Source: Sandaracinaceae bacterium (GTDB lineage Bacteria; Myxococcota_A; Polyangia; Polyangiales; Sandaracinaceae). Taken from it: a DNA stretch of 64,000 nucleotides. The stretch spans positions 157,159-221,158 of the forward strand of contig JACKEC010000022.1 of assembly GCA_020633195.1 (NCBI GenBank), in the 5' to 3' direction. The first letter of the stretch is position 1. The number at the start of each line of letters is the position of its first letter. The notes under the pieces were generated by a model, which was given only the letters and a program-made list of their open reading frames with translations, was not told the DNA's origin and made no database searches. Made by a program: the position numbers and the translations under genes. Shown here in pieces: positions 11,356 through 19,983 of the stretch.

Positions 11356-11658
11356 GAGGCTGGAGACGAAATTAAGGGGGGGTTCGGCTTGCCGATCAGG
11401 CCGGACGTGAAAGAATCCGCCGCCCGAACACGCTGGTCCCGAGGGGACGGAACCGCGAAAAAGCGTGATCTCGGCGGGTTGGGTGTGTATCTGTCGCCGA
11501 GGCGCGGCGCTGAGCGGGGAAGTCGACAACGGGATTCGGAATCGGTGTGGACGTGAGGTCACACTGACCGGTTCCGCCTCAAAGCAGCCCAGCTCGGGCG
11601 GCTGGAACGAAAACTGAACAGTTCCGATCCGGCCGATTTAGCCTTACGAGGACGAGTG
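11356..11658. other. 303-bp gap before the ACP operon, possible promoter/operator
   Basis: No gene is seen here. An inverted repeat at 11604-11625 (ggaac-N12-gttcc) has an inner AACTG-AA-CAGTT. TAGCCT (11639-11644) downstream could be a -10 for a short leader to the ACP gene. The repeat would then overlap the -35 region, as an operator would. This is suggestive only. Confidence 0.35.
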
Positions 11659-11916
11659 ATGAGTCTGGAAGCCGAGCTCAAAGAGCTGATCATCGAAGCG
11701 CTGATGCTCGAAGACGTCGCCATCGACGACATCGACAGCGACGAGCCCCTCTTCGTGGAGGGGCTCGGTCTCGACTCCATCGACGCGCTCGAGCTCGCGA
11801 TGGCGATCGACAAGCGCTACGGGGTCCGCATCAAGGCCGACGACGAGCAGAACAAGCAGATCTTCTCGAACGTGCGCAGCCTGGCGGAGTACGTCGGCCA
11901 GCACCGCGCCGCCTGA
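11659..11916 (+). CDS. acyl carrier protein
   Basis: This 85-residue acidic protein has the phosphopantetheine site GLGLDSIDALEL, with Ser40 as the attachment residue. ATG 11659 is chosen over GTG 11656; GAGGAC lies just upstream. It carries the growing chain for the ketosynthases and reductase upstream and is probably loaded by the AMP ligase two genes downstream. Aryl-polyene clusters usually encode two ACPs; only one is seen. No phosphopantetheinyl transferase gene was found here, so one elsewhere must activate it. It heads a run of tightly packed genes reaching to 15869. Confidence 0.93.
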   Translation: MSLEAELKELIIEALMLEDVAIDDIDSDEPLFVEGLGLDSIDALELAMAIDKRYGVRIKADDEQNKQIFSNVRSLAEYVGQHRAA

Positions 11917-11934
11917 GCCCCGATCGGTCGACCG

Positions 11935-12558
11935 ATGAAGATCCTGGTGGGCGTCCTCACCACGATCCTCGTCGTGCTCTATCCGCTGGGGATCTGGTTC
12001 GGCCTCACGCACTTCAGCGCTCGCACCGTCAGCCTCTGGATCCTCGCGCTCCTCGTGCCGTCGCTCCTCTACCGCTTCCGGAAAGCGCGCCGCGAGGACC
12101 TCTGGGCCGTGCTCCGCATCCCGCTCGTCATCGGGGTGGTGGTCTCGGGCGGGGCGCTCTTCGACGACCGGCGCTTCGTGCTCGCGATGCCCGTCCTCAT
12201 CAACCTCGCCCTCCTCGCGACCTTCGCGACCTCGCTCCGCGGCACCCCGATGATCGAGCGCTTCGCGCGGATGCAGGAGAAGGACGGGCTCAGCGACGCG
12301 CAGGTCGCCCACTGCCGGCAGGTCACCTGGGTGTGGGTCGGCTTCTTCGCGCTCAACGCGTCGATCGCCGCGGTCCTGGCCTCGAACGAGGCGTGGGTCA
12401 GCGCGTGGGCCACGTACAACGGCGGCATCGCCTACGCGCTGATGGGGGTCCTCTTCGCCGGCGAGTACGTGGTTCGGCAGTACCGGTTCCGCCGCTACGG
12501 CGACGGGCTGCACGACCGCCTGTTGCGGCGCATCTTTCCGCCTCGCGGGGACACCTGA
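11935..12558 (+). CDS. COG4648-type inner-membrane protein
   Basis: This 207-residue protein has about five or six hydrophobic membrane segments, beginning with ILVGVLTTILVVLYPLGIWF. A conserved cytoplasmic loop (GTPMIERFARMQ) precedes the C-terminal segments. It resembles the uncharacterised family COG4648, which regularly sits between the ACP and the AMP ligase in aryl-polyene clusters (ApeG position). Its role is unknown; membrane anchoring of the assembly line is one guess. Its TGA overlaps the next ATG by one base. Confidence 0.8.
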   Translation: MKILVGVLTTILVVLYPLGIWFGLTHFSARTVSLWILALLVPSLLYRFRKARREDLWAVLRIPLVIGVVVSGGALFDDRRFVLAMPVLINLALLATFATSLRGTPMIERFARMQEKDGLSDAQVAHCRQVTWVWVGFFALNASIAAVLASNEAWVSAWATYNGGIAYALMGVLFAGEYVVRQYRFRRYGDGLHDRLLRRIFPPRGDT

Positions 12559-13895
12559 TGTTGAGCCGCCACGGACCGGACTCGCTCGTCGCCTGGAGCA
12601 AGGAGCGCTCGACCACGGCCGCGCAGATGCGCGCGCACGTGGAGGGGTTCGCTTCGCTGCTCGAGCCCGCGGGGGAGGGCGAGGAGCTGCTCGTCATCTG
12701 CCGCGACCGCTACCGGTTCGCGGTGGCGCTGCTCGCGGCGTGGGAGCGCGGCTACTCGGTGGCGCTGCCCCCCAACCCCCAGCTCGAGACGATCCGATCG
12801 ATCCGCCAGCGACCCGGGGTCGTGACGGTCATCCACGACGTCGACGGGGTGGACAAGGGGATCGACGTCCGCGACGCCAGCGTCCTCGACGCGGCCCGCG
12901 CGCGGGTGGGTCGCGTCCCCTTCTCGCTGCTGCCAGAGCCGCCGCCGGATCGCCTCCTCGCGACCGTCTACACGTCCGGGTCCACGGGGGACCACACCGC
13001 CTGCCCCAAGACCGCGAGCCAGCTCCTCGGGGAGGCGCGCGTGCAAGCTCGCGCGTTCCCGCTCGCCGTCGGGGCGCGCGTGCTGCCGATGGTGCCGGCG
13101 CATCACATCTACGGCCTGCTCTTCGGGGTCCTCGTCCCGCTCGTGAGCGGCGGCGCCTTCTACCGGCACACGCCGCTGCACGCGGCCGAGGTCGCGGCGG
13201 TGGGCCCGGTGGACGTGCTCGTCAGCGTCCCGGCGCACCTGCGCGGTCTGCTCGTCGCGGCCGACGGCGAGCTGCCGAGCGTCGCGCGGGTGTTCTCGAG
13301 CGCGGCGCCGCTTCCGCCGCGCGTCGCGAGGGCCGTGCACGAGCGCTTCGGCTGGACGATCACGGAGGTCTTCGGCTCGTCCGAGACGGGCGGCATCGCC
13401 TGGCGTCAGAGCGGCGGCGAGGGGCCGTGGACGCCGCTGCCGAACGTGTCGGTGGACGTCGACGCGGACGGGCGCCTGCTCCTCGACTCGCCGTTCCTCG
13501 CCCCCGACGAGGCTCGCCCGTACGTGGGCGGCGACAGGATCGAGCTGCGCGCCGACGGGACGTTCCTGCACCGCGGGCGCGCGGACGGGGTGCTCAAGAT
13601 CGGCGGCGTGCGCGTCTCGCTCGCCGAGGTCGAGCGCCGCCTGCTCGAGATCGACGGAGTCCGCGACGCGGGGGTGCTCGGCGTCGCCGTCGACGGGCCG
13701 CGCGGTCACGAGATCCACGCGGCGGTCGTCGCCCCCGGGCTGAGCCTGGACGCGATCCGTCGGGCGCTGCGCGGCTGGCTCGCGCCGGTCGCGATGCCGC
13801 GCCGCCTCAAGCTCGTCGACAGCCTGCCCCGGACGGAGTCGGGCAAGCTGCGGCGCGGCGACCTCGAGGCTCTGTTCGCCCGGCACGAGGCATGA
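12558..13895 (+). CDS. AMP-dependent acyl/aryl-ACP ligase
   Basis: This 445-residue ANL-family adenylating enzyme has YTSGSTG for ATP binding (about residue 139), GSSETGG, the GDRIEL motif and KIGGVRVSLAEVE. LPRTESGKLRR near the C-terminus holds the catalytic Lys. It should activate a carboxylic acid as the acyl-AMP and load it on the ACP, like ApeH with 4-hydroxybenzoate-type starters (family knowledge); the true substrate is not evident. No ammonia lyase or chorismate lyase that would make an aryl starter is present. It overlaps the acyltransferase gene by 4 bp (ATGA). Confidence 0.88.
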   Translation: MLSRHGPDSLVAWSKERSTTAAQMRAHVEGFASLLEPAGEGEELLVICRDRYRFAVALLAAWERGYSVALPPNPQLETIRSIRQRPGVVTVIHDVDGVDKGIDVRDASVLDAARARVGRVPFSLLPEPPPDRLLATVYTSGSTGDHTACPKTASQLLGEARVQARAFPLAVGARVLPMVPAHHIYGLLFGVLVPLVSGGAFYRHTPLHAAEVAAVGPVDVLVSVPAHLRGLLVAADGELPSVARVFSSAAPLPPRVARAVHERFGWTITEVFGSSETGGIAWRQSGGEGPWTPLPNVSVDVDADGRLLLDSPFLAPDEARPYVGGDRIELRADGTFLHRGRADGVLKIGGVRVSLAEVERRLLEIDGVRDAGVLGVAVDGPRGHEIHAAVVAPGLSLDAIRRALRGWLAPVAMPRRLKLVDSLPRTESGKLRRGDLEALFARHEA

Positions 13896-14797
13896 GCGAG
13901 GCAGGCGACCAGAGCTGGAAGACCCGGGCCGAGCTCGGGAGCATCCTGGGCGTGCGCTTCGTGCTGTGGCTGACCACCGCGTTCGGCCGGGCGCCCGCGA
14001 GGGGCTTCATCCGAATCCTCGCCTTCTACTACACGCTCTTCGCCAGCTCGGCGCGGCGGGCCACGCGGGACTTCCTGAGCCGGATCGAGGGGCCGCCGTC
14101 GTTCTGGCGCGTCTACCAGCAGATCCTCCGCTTCTCGCAGGTCACCCTCGACTCGCTCTTCCTCGTCAGCGGCAAGCTCGGGCACTTCGAGTTCGATCGC
14201 ACCGGGAGCGAGCACCTCGAGCGCCTGCGCGAGAGCAAGACCGGGGCGATCCTCCTCGGGGCCCACTTCGGCAGCATGTACGCGATGCGCGCCCGCTCCA
14301 GCACCGAGTCGCTGCCGCTCTACGCGGTCGTCTACACGAAGCACGCGGCGCGCATCAACGCGGTGCTCGAGGAGGTCAGCCCCGAGTCGCACGCCAAGCT
14401 CCTGCAGATGGGCGAGGGCGTCGACTTCATGCTGCGCATCAAGGAGCTCGTCGAGGAGGGCGCGATCGTGGCGATCCTCGCCGACCGGGTCGGCGCCGAC
14501 GGGCGGGCGGTCGAGGCGGAGTTCTTCGGCGAGCGCGCGCGCTTCCCGGCGGGCCCCTACATCCTGGCCTCGATGCTCAAGTGTCCCGTCTACTTGACGT
14601 TCGGTCTCTACCGAGACCCGAAGCGCTACGAGCTCTTCTGCGAGCCCTTCGCCGACCAGATCGTCTTGCCGCGGAAGCGCCGCGAAGAGGCGCTCGAGGA
14701 GTACGCGCAGCGGTACGCGAGCCGGCTCGAGCACTACGTGCGCGAGGCGCCGGACAACTGGTTCAACTTCTACGAGTTCTGGGGGCGTCCGTCATGA
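13892..14797 (+). CDS. LpxL/HtrB-like lipid acyltransferase
   Basis: This 301-residue protein has a hydrophobic N-terminal region (VLWLTTAFGRAPARGFIRILAFYY) and a lipid A late-acyltransferase domain. GAHFGSMYAM supplies the catalytic His, with ILADRVGADGRAV and FFGERARFPAGP in the usual places. In aryl-polyene clusters this domain is often fused to a glycosyltransferase (ApeJ type); here it stands alone, and a family 2 glycosyltransferase lies 31 kb away at 45189. It probably transfers the finished acyl chain to a membrane lipid or glycolipid. It is translationally coupled on both sides. Confidence 0.85.
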   Translation: MSEAGDQSWKTRAELGSILGVRFVLWLTTAFGRAPARGFIRILAFYYTLFASSARRATRDFLSRIEGPPSFWRVYQQILRFSQVTLDSLFLVSGKLGHFEFDRTGSEHLERLRESKTGAILLGAHFGSMYAMRARSSTESLPLYAVVYTKHAARINAVLEEVSPESHAKLLQMGEGVDFMLRIKELVEEGAIVAILADRVGADGRAVEAEFFGERARFPAGPYILASMLKCPVYLTFGLYRDPKRYELFCEPFADQIVLPRKRREEALEEYAQRYASRLEHYVREAPDNWFNFYEFWGRPS

Positions 14798-15246
14798 GCA
14801 TCCCGCGCACCCCGCCGCCCCGTGGCGCGACGGTCATCGAGGCCGAGGTCCCGTTTCACGACGTCGACTCGCTGCACATCGTGTGGCACGGCCACTACTT
14901 CAAGTACTTCGAGGTCGCCCGCACCGAGCTGTTCGCCCGCCACGGCGTCGACGGGCGCGACATGCTCGAGATCGGCTACCGGCTCGTCATCTCGCACACC
15001 GAGTGCCGGCACGTCTCCCCGCTCGGCTACCGCGACCGCTACCGGGTCAGCGCCTGGTTCGAGGGCGAGCCGGACCACCGGATCGTGGTGCTCTACGAGA
15101 TCTGGAACCTCTCCACCGACAAGCGCGCGGCGCGGGCCCGGACCGACCTGGTGACGACGGATCCGCATGGCACGATGCTGCTGGTGACCCCTTCGATCCT
15201 GCAGCAGAGAATCCGGAGCGCGCCCGCTCCGTCGGAGCGGACGTGA
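14794..15246 (+). CDS. 4-hydroxybenzoyl-CoA thioesterase-like hotdog protein
   Basis: This 150-residue protein has the YbgC/4HBT signature: the acidic residue in FHDVDSLHIVWHGHYFKYFE, then ARTELF and a later HVSPLGYRDRY. It should hydrolyse acyl-ACP or acyl-CoA thioesters and matches the ApeK position next to the acyltransferase. It starts at ATG 14794 inside the previous stop and shares one base with the next ATG, so it sits in a translationally coupled chain. Confidence 0.87.
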   Translation: MSIPRTPPPRGATVIEAEVPFHDVDSLHIVWHGHYFKYFEVARTELFARHGVDGRDMLEIGYRLVISHTECRHVSPLGYRDRYRVSAWFEGEPDHRIVVLYEIWNLSTDKRAARARTDLVTTDPHGTMLLVTPSILQQRIRSAPAPSERT

Positions 15247-15869
15247 TGAAGCGGCGAACCGCGCTCCTGGCCCTCGCGCTCGTGCTCCTGCCGGCGCCCG
15301 CGATGGCGCAGACGATGACCCTGCGCTCGCTGCTCACCGACTTCGCGCGGCTGCCCGGGCTCGAGGCGCGCTTCCGCGAGGAGAAGCGCATCGCGCTGCT
15401 CGCGGTCCCGGTGCGCAGCGAGGGGCGGATCTGGTTCGCGAACCCCGGCCGGCTGATGCGCCGGGTCGAGCGGCCCGACCCCTCGTCGGCGCTCATCGCC
15501 GACGGCCAGCTCCGGATGCGCAGCGGCGATCGCACCGAGGAGCTGAGCATCGACACCAACCCCGTGTTGCGTGGCTTCGTCGAGAGCTTCCGCGCGGTCC
15601 TCGCTGGCGATCAGGAGACGCTCGAGCGCTTCTACCGAGCGGAGCTCACGCCGGGGGAGGGCGACCAGTGGAGCCTGCGGCTGCTCCCGCGCGACCGCGC
15701 CCTCGCGGGGTTCCTGCGCGAGATCCACATGCGCGGGCACGGCGTCACGATCGAGGAGATGCGCATGATCGAGGTCAGCGGCGACGAGACGCGCACCGAG
15801 TTCTACGACGTCAGCACGTCGCGCCGCTTCTCGGACGCCGAGGCGGCTCGCATCTTCCGCATCCCCTGA
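15246..15869 (+). CDS. periplasmic LolA-like outer-membrane lipid carrier
   Basis: This 207-residue exported protein begins with a signal peptide ending in PAPAMAQ; cleavage is likely after Ala21 or so. The mature part is a LolA-like half barrel (FREEKRIALLAVPVRSEGRI, NPGRLMRRVERPDPSSALI). In aryl-polyene clusters such a protein (ApeL) goes with an MMPL exporter to move the product to the outer membrane. Here the MMPL gene is 26 kb away at 41542. The start is ATG 15246; GTG 15243 in the same frame is possible. This is the last clear polyene-type gene of the block. Confidence 0.82.
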   Translation: MKRRTALLALALVLLPAPAMAQTMTLRSLLTDFARLPGLEARFREEKRIALLAVPVRSEGRIWFANPGRLMRRVERPDPSSALIADGQLRMRSGDRTEELSIDTNPVLRGFVESFRAVLAGDQETLERFYRAELTPGEGDQWSLRLLPRDRALAGFLREIHMRGHGVTIEEMRMIEVSGDETRTEFYDVSTSRRFSDAEAARIFRIP

Positions 15870-15870
15870 G

Positions 15871-15876
15871 TAGGCT
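15871..15876 (+). promoter_or_regulatory. putative leaderless -10 (TAGGCT) for the DapA-like gene
   Basis: TAGGCT lies 8 nt before GTG 15885, directly after the TGA of the LolA-like gene. The spacing matches other putative leaderless starts in this window, so the DapA-like gene may also be transcribed separately. Confidence 0.4.
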
Positions 15877-15884
15877 CCGGCGCC

Positions 15885-16946
15885 GTGGCCAGAGCATTCG
15901 AAGCGCGCGGGGTGTGGCCCGCGCTCGCGACCCCCTTCACCGACGATGGTCGGATCGACGCGCCCGCGTACGAGCGCCTGATCCGCTTCGTCGTCGATCA
16001 GGGCGTCACCGGGGTCCTCCCGTGCGGGACCACCGGGGAGTCCCCGACGCTGAGCTGGGAGGAGCACGATCTCCTCGTCGCCTCGGCGATCGAGCTCGTC
16101 GGCGACGCGTGCGGGGTGCTCGCGGGGACGGGGAGCAACAACACGCAGGAGGCGATCCACGGGACCGACCACGCGCGCGGGCTCGGCGCGAGCGCGGCGC
16201 TCCTCGTGGACTGCTACTACAACGGGCCGAGCAGCCTCGAGCTGCGGCGCGAGTACTACGAGCGCGTGCTCAAGGCCGTCCCGGACATCCCGATCGTCCC
16301 CTACGTCATCCCCGGCCGGAGCGGCTGCGCGCTCGGCGCCGAGGACCTCGCGATGCTGCACCTCGCCGACCCGAAGCGGGTGCCCGCGGTGAAGCAGGCC
16401 ACCGGCGACCTCGACCGCATGCGCTACGACCGCGAGCTGTGCGGCGCCTCGCTCGCGATCATGAGCGGCGACGACGACCTGACGCTGCCGATGATGAACG
16501 ACCCGTCGATCCGCGCGTCCGGCGTGATCAGCGTGATGGGCAACCTCGTGCCGCGCGCGATGAGCGACATGGTCGCGGCGCGCGCCGCCGGCGAGATCGG
16601 CCGCGCGGGCGAGATCGCGAGCAAGATCGGGCCGCTCCTCAAGATCGTCGGCGTGCGCGTCCACGGCACGCGCGTGCTGCCCGGCGGCCGCGAGCTGCGG
16701 GTCGAGGACAAGTTCCGCAACCCCGTGCCGCTCAAGACGATGATGGCGGGGCTCGGGATGATCGGCGCGTACTGCCGCCGCCCCCTCGGGCCGATGCCGC
16801 GCGCGGCCGTCGACGTATGCCGCGGCGCGCTGCGCGCGGTGTGGGAGGGCGCCCCCGAGTACCTGCGCCCGATCGAGGAGCACTACGGCGTCAGCGTCGC
16901 CGAGCGCCTCGACGACGACGCGGCCTGGCCCATCGGCGAGGGGTGA
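15885..16946 (+). CDS. dihydrodipicolinate synthase/N-acetylneuraminate lyase family protein
   Basis: This 353-residue class I aldolase starts at GTG 15885. It has the TTGES phosphate/carboxylate loop (CGTTGESPT), Tyr in VPYVIPGRSG and the Schiff-base Lys in VPAVKQATGDL. It is about 60 residues longer than typical DapA (about 290), with an extra C-terminal region and a K-Q-A-T motif instead of K-E-A/S. It may be true DapA for lysine and cell wall synthesis or a keto-acid aldolase acting on another substrate. Its place between a LolA-like gene and a lipoprotein in a lipid operon hints at specialised use, but that is inference. Confidence 0.85.
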   Translation: MARAFEARGVWPALATPFTDDGRIDAPAYERLIRFVVDQGVTGVLPCGTTGESPTLSWEEHDLLVASAIELVGDACGVLAGTGSNNTQEAIHGTDHARGLGASAALLVDCYYNGPSSLELRREYYERVLKAVPDIPIVPYVIPGRSGCALGAEDLAMLHLADPKRVPAVKQATGDLDRMRYDRELCGASLAIMSGDDDLTLPMMNDPSIRASGVISVMGNLVPRAMSDMVAARAAGEIGRAGEIASKIGPLLKIVGVRVHGTRVLPGGRELRVEDKFRNPVPLKTMMAGLGMIGAYCRRPLGPMPRAAVDVCRGALRAVWEGAPEYLRPIEEHYGVSVAERLDDDAAWPIGEG

Positions 16947-16953
16947 CGCCGGC

Positions 16954-17592
16954 GTGACCCGCGTGCTCCTCGCGCTCGCGCTCGCTTCGTGCGGAGGCGC
17001 TCACGGGCCGCCGCCGGAGGCGGGCCCGCCGCCCGAGTACCCGGGGTCGCTCGCCGACGTCGGCACGCTGGTGTCGCCGCCCGCGCTCGGCGACGCGTTC
17101 GCGCTCGAGCAGCGCGTCCGGACCGAGTACCCCGACGGGGCGCAGGAGTTCCGCGCGGTGCTCCAGCGCGTCGGTGACCGGATGGTCCTGATCGGGTTCG
17201 GGCCCCACGGCGGGCGCGGCTTCGCGCTCACCCAGACCGGCGAGGCGATCGAGTTCGAGTCGCAGATGCCCGAGGAGCTGCCGTTCCCGCCCGAGTTCAT
17301 GTTCCACGACATCCAGCGCGTCTGGTTTCGTGGGTTGCGCGGACCGCTCCCCGACGGCGAGCATCGGGAGGTCGTCGATGGCGAAGAGATCGTCGAGCGC
17401 TGGGAGGGGGACCGGCTTCAGGAGCGCACGTTCCGGAGGCTCGACGGAGAGCCGGCCGGCGTCCTGCGCGCGACCTACGAGGGGGGGCTCGGCGCGGGTG
17501 ACCCGCCGGCCGTGGTGCGATGGGAGAACCCTTGGTTCGGCTATCGGCTGATCCTCACGACCCTCAGCCATCAGGCGATCGATCCGGAGTGA
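16954..17592 (+). CDS. lipoprotein, unknown function
   Basis: This 212-residue protein starts at GTG 16954. A very short signal sequence ends in the lipobox LALASC (Cys13), followed by a Gly/Pro-rich linker. The folded part is beta-rich and acidic with no domain I recognise. It lies 7 bp after the DapA-like gene, and its stop overlaps the next start (GTGA), so it is part of the operon and should act outside the inner membrane. Confidence 0.7.
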   Translation: MTRVLLALALASCGGAHGPPPEAGPPPEYPGSLADVGTLVSPPALGDAFALEQRVRTEYPDGAQEFRAVLQRVGDRMVLIGFGPHGGRGFALTQTGEAIEFESQMPEELPFPPEFMFHDIQRVWFRGLRGPLPDGEHREVVDGEEIVERWEGDRLQERTFRRLDGEPAGVLRATYEGGLGAGDPPAVVRWENPWFGYRLILTTLSHQAIDPE

Positions 17593-18626
17593 TCGGGGGC
17601 GCGGCGCAGCGGCGCGCCGAGCTGGTGAGGCGCTTCGGCGACGGCGACCTCATCGCGTGCGCCACGCTCGCGGAGGGGCTCGAGCACTTCGAGACGTCGT
17701 TCGGCTTCTGGGCCCATCGCCGCGTCGGGGGCGCGCACGCCGCGCTCGGCGCTCCGATCTGTGACCCGGCGGACCGCCCCGAGATGCTGCGGCGCTTCCT
17801 GCGCGTCGCGCGCCGGCCGACGCTCTTCTACCTGCGCGAGCCGTTCGCGATCACGTGCGCGGAGGCGGGGCTGCGGGTGGCGTCCATCGGGAGCGATCGC
17901 CGGCTCGACGTGGCGGCCTTGCTCGGATCCCCGCCGCGCGAGGTCCTCGGGGCGCGGCGCCGCGGCGACAAGATGGGTTTCTCCATCGAGGAGGCCTCGC
18001 TCGGCGGGCCCGAGCGTGACCGCCTCGACGCGATCAGCCGCGCGTACCTCGCGCGCGCCGAGATCACGAAGGAGATCGCGTTCCTGAACCGGCCCCTGTC
18101 GCACGCCCCCGACCCGACCCGGCGCCTCTTCCTCCTGAAGCAGCGCGGGGTCGCGTTCGGCTTCGCCGTGCTCAACGCGATCTACCGCGAGGGGCGGGTC
18201 GAGGCGTGGCTGCTGGATCTCCTCCGGCTCGAGCCGACCAAGCAGTGGGGCGTGTGGCTGTGCACCGTGCACGCGCTCGCCGAGCGCCTGCGCGCCGAGG
18301 GGGTGGGCCTCGACGTGGGGTTCGCGCCGCTCCACGGGCTCGCGCACCCGCCGGGCGCCTCGCGCGCGCTCTCGTGGCAGCTCGACGCGATGGAGCGGCG
18401 GCTCTCGAACGCGAAGTACCTGCGCCGGCTCTACGAGCTGAAGGCCGTCTTGCCCGGCGCGTGGGAGCCGCGCGCGATGGCGAGCCACAGCCGCAGCGCG
18501 CTGCGCGCGCTCTACGTCTTCACGGAGGCCTCGGGCGTGGGCTTCTCCTACCTGTTCGGGCCCGACCTGCCGCGCGTGATCTGGCGCGGGCTCCGGGAGC
18601 CGCGCGGGCCCGAGGGGGCGGCGTGA
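17589..18626 (+). CDS. DUF2156/phosphatidylglycerol lysyltransferase C-domain-like protein
   Basis: This 345-residue soluble protein starts at GTG 17589 within the previous stop. It resembles the double-GNAT domain of MprF/LPG synthases (DUF2156): ALGAPICDPADRPEMLRRFL, then FYLREPFAITCAEAGLRV, RRRGDKMGFSIEEASL and DVGFAPLHGLAHPPG. MprF enzymes move lysine from Lys-tRNA to phosphatidylglycerol, but the membrane domain is absent here. A soluble form could aminoacylate another lipid or act as an N-acyltransferase. The function is inferred from fold only. Confidence 0.72.
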   Translation: MIGGAAQRRAELVRRFGDGDLIACATLAEGLEHFETSFGFWAHRRVGGAHAALGAPICDPADRPEMLRRFLRVARRPTLFYLREPFAITCAEAGLRVASIGSDRRLDVAALLGSPPREVLGARRRGDKMGFSIEEASLGGPERDRLDAISRAYLARAEITKEIAFLNRPLSHAPDPTRRLFLLKQRGVAFGFAVLNAIYREGRVEAWLLDLLRLEPTKQWGVWLCTVHALAERLRAEGVGLDVGFAPLHGLAHPPGASRALSWQLDAMERRLSNAKYLRRLYELKAVLPGAWEPRAMASHSRSALRALYVFTEASGVGFSYLFGPDLPRVIWRGLREPRGPEGAA

Positions 18627-19198
18627 GCGCGATCGACGAGCGCCTCGGCTTCTTCGTGCGGCACGGGATGCTCGAGCGGGTGCCGAGCGCCTGGCAGATC
18701 TCGGTGGGCTGGGTCGCGATGCTGCCGATCACGCTCAGCGAGTCCGAGCGCGAGCGGGCGCGGAGCCGGCGGACCTGGATGAGCCAGATCCCGCGGCGCG
18801 CGCTGTTCCAGGTGATCTACGAGCCGCGCCAGCTCCGCATCGACACGGGCCTGCGGCAGCGCCCCGACCAGATCATCGGGCACGTGCTCAGCGTCTATCA
18901 CGAGGACGCGTTCCTCGGTTACGACCTGCAGCTGTTGCAGTCGCACCCCGGCGGGCTCGACCGGCTCCGCGAGCGCGCAACCGAAGTTGCGGAGGGTCGG
19001 ACGCGCTGGAGCGGCTACCTCGAGACCCTCACGAGCTGGCCCGGTTACCACGCCCGCCTCGTCGAGCTCGCCGACGAGGCGGAGGCGTTCCGCTACCCCG
19101 ACCCGCTCGACCTCGACCCGCGCTTCGCGTCGCTCGTCGGCTTCGCGACCTGGTGCGCGACGCTCCCCGACTGGCCGCCGCTGGGCTTCTACCGATGA
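18623..19198 (+). CDS. conserved hypothetical protein
   Basis: This 191-residue soluble protein starts at GTG 18623, overlapping the DUF2156 gene, and ends overlapping the acyltransferase gene. It begins SAIDERLGFFVRHGMLERVP and has many Trp and Tyr residues in its second half (RWSGYLETLTSWPGYH). A segment RRTWMSQIPRRALFQVIYEP lies mid-protein. No domain is recognised. Tight coupling on both sides suggests it works with the lipid-modifying neighbours. Confidence 0.65.
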   Translation: MSAIDERLGFFVRHGMLERVPSAWQISVGWVAMLPITLSESERERARSRRTWMSQIPRRALFQVIYEPRQLRIDTGLRQRPDQIIGHVLSVYHEDAFLGYDLQLLQSHPGGLDRLRERATEVAEGRTRWSGYLETLTSWPGYHARLVELADEAEAFRYPDPLDLDPRFASLVGFATWCATLPDWPPLGFYR

Positions 19199-19983
19199 CC
19201 GCGGCCGGCGAGCTCGGGAGCTACGACGCGGCCTACGTCGCGCGGCACGCGCCCTGGATCGGGGCGCTCGTGCGGCGCTGGTTTCGCGCGCGCGTCCGCG
19301 GGCTCGAGTCGGTCCCCGACGGGCCGGTGCTCTTCGTCGGCAACCACTCCGGCGCGGCGATGATCCCCGACACGCTCGTGTGGCTCGACGCCTACCACAA
19401 CGGCGGCCGCCAGACGCCGATGCTCACGCTCGCGCACGACCAGATGTTCGAGGGCTACCCCGCCGCGGTGGCGCGCTTCCTCGCCCGGATGGGCGGGCTG
19501 CGCGCGAGCCACGAGCGCGCCGTCGACGCGCTGCGCGGAGGTCACGCGGTCACCGTCTACCCCGGGGGCGATCACGACGCGTGCCGCTCCTTCTGGCGGC
19601 GCCACGAGATCGTCTTCGCCGGGCGCACCGGCTACGTCGAGGTCGCGCGCGAGGCCGAGGTCCCCATCGTCCCCGTGGTGAGCGTGGGCGCGCACGAGGC
19701 CCTGATCGTGCTCGCCGAGGGCCGCGAGCTCGCGCGCTGGCTCGGGCTCCCGAAGAGCCACCGGCTGACGGTGATGCCGCTGACCCTCAGCGTGCCGTGG
19801 GGGCTGTGGCTCGGCCCGCTGCCCGGCTACGTGCCGCTGCCGACCAAGATCGAGCTCGCGGTGCTCGACCCGATCGATCCGTTCGCGGGCTCGGTCGACG
19901 ACGTCGACGCGCGCGTGCGAGCATCCCTGTCGTCCGCGCTGGACGCGATGGCCGAAGCGAGGCGGTTCCCATGGATCGGGTGA
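19195..19983 (+). CDS. lysophospholipid acyltransferase-like (LPLAT/PlsC) protein
   Basis: This 262-residue protein has GNHSGAAMIPD in place of the normal NHxxxxD motif. The Asp is farther from the His than usual, a variation seen in the MGAT-like branch. VYPGGDHDACRSF corresponds to the FPEG block, and VPIVPVVSVG follows. It probably transfers a fatty acyl chain to a glycerol-type acceptor. It starts at ATG 19195 inside the previous stop and overlaps the radical SAM gene by 13 bp. Confidence 0.75.
   Translation: MTAAGELGSYDAAYVARHAPWIGALVRRWFRARVRGLESVPDGPVLFVGNHSGAAMIPDTLVWLDAYHNGGRQTPMLTLAHDQMFEGYPAAVARFLARMGGLRASHERAVDALRGGHAVTVYPGGDHDACRSFWRRHEIVFAGRTGYVEVAREAEVPIVPVVSVGAHEALIVLAEGRELARWLGLPKSHRLTVMPLTLSVPWGLWLGPLPGYVPLPTKIELAVLDPIDPFAGSVDDVDARVRASLSSALDAMAEARRFPWIG

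Noticed and set aside
15885..16946. Assigning dapA as the gene name
   Set aside because: Family residues are present, but the extra length and changed KQAT motif leave true function open.
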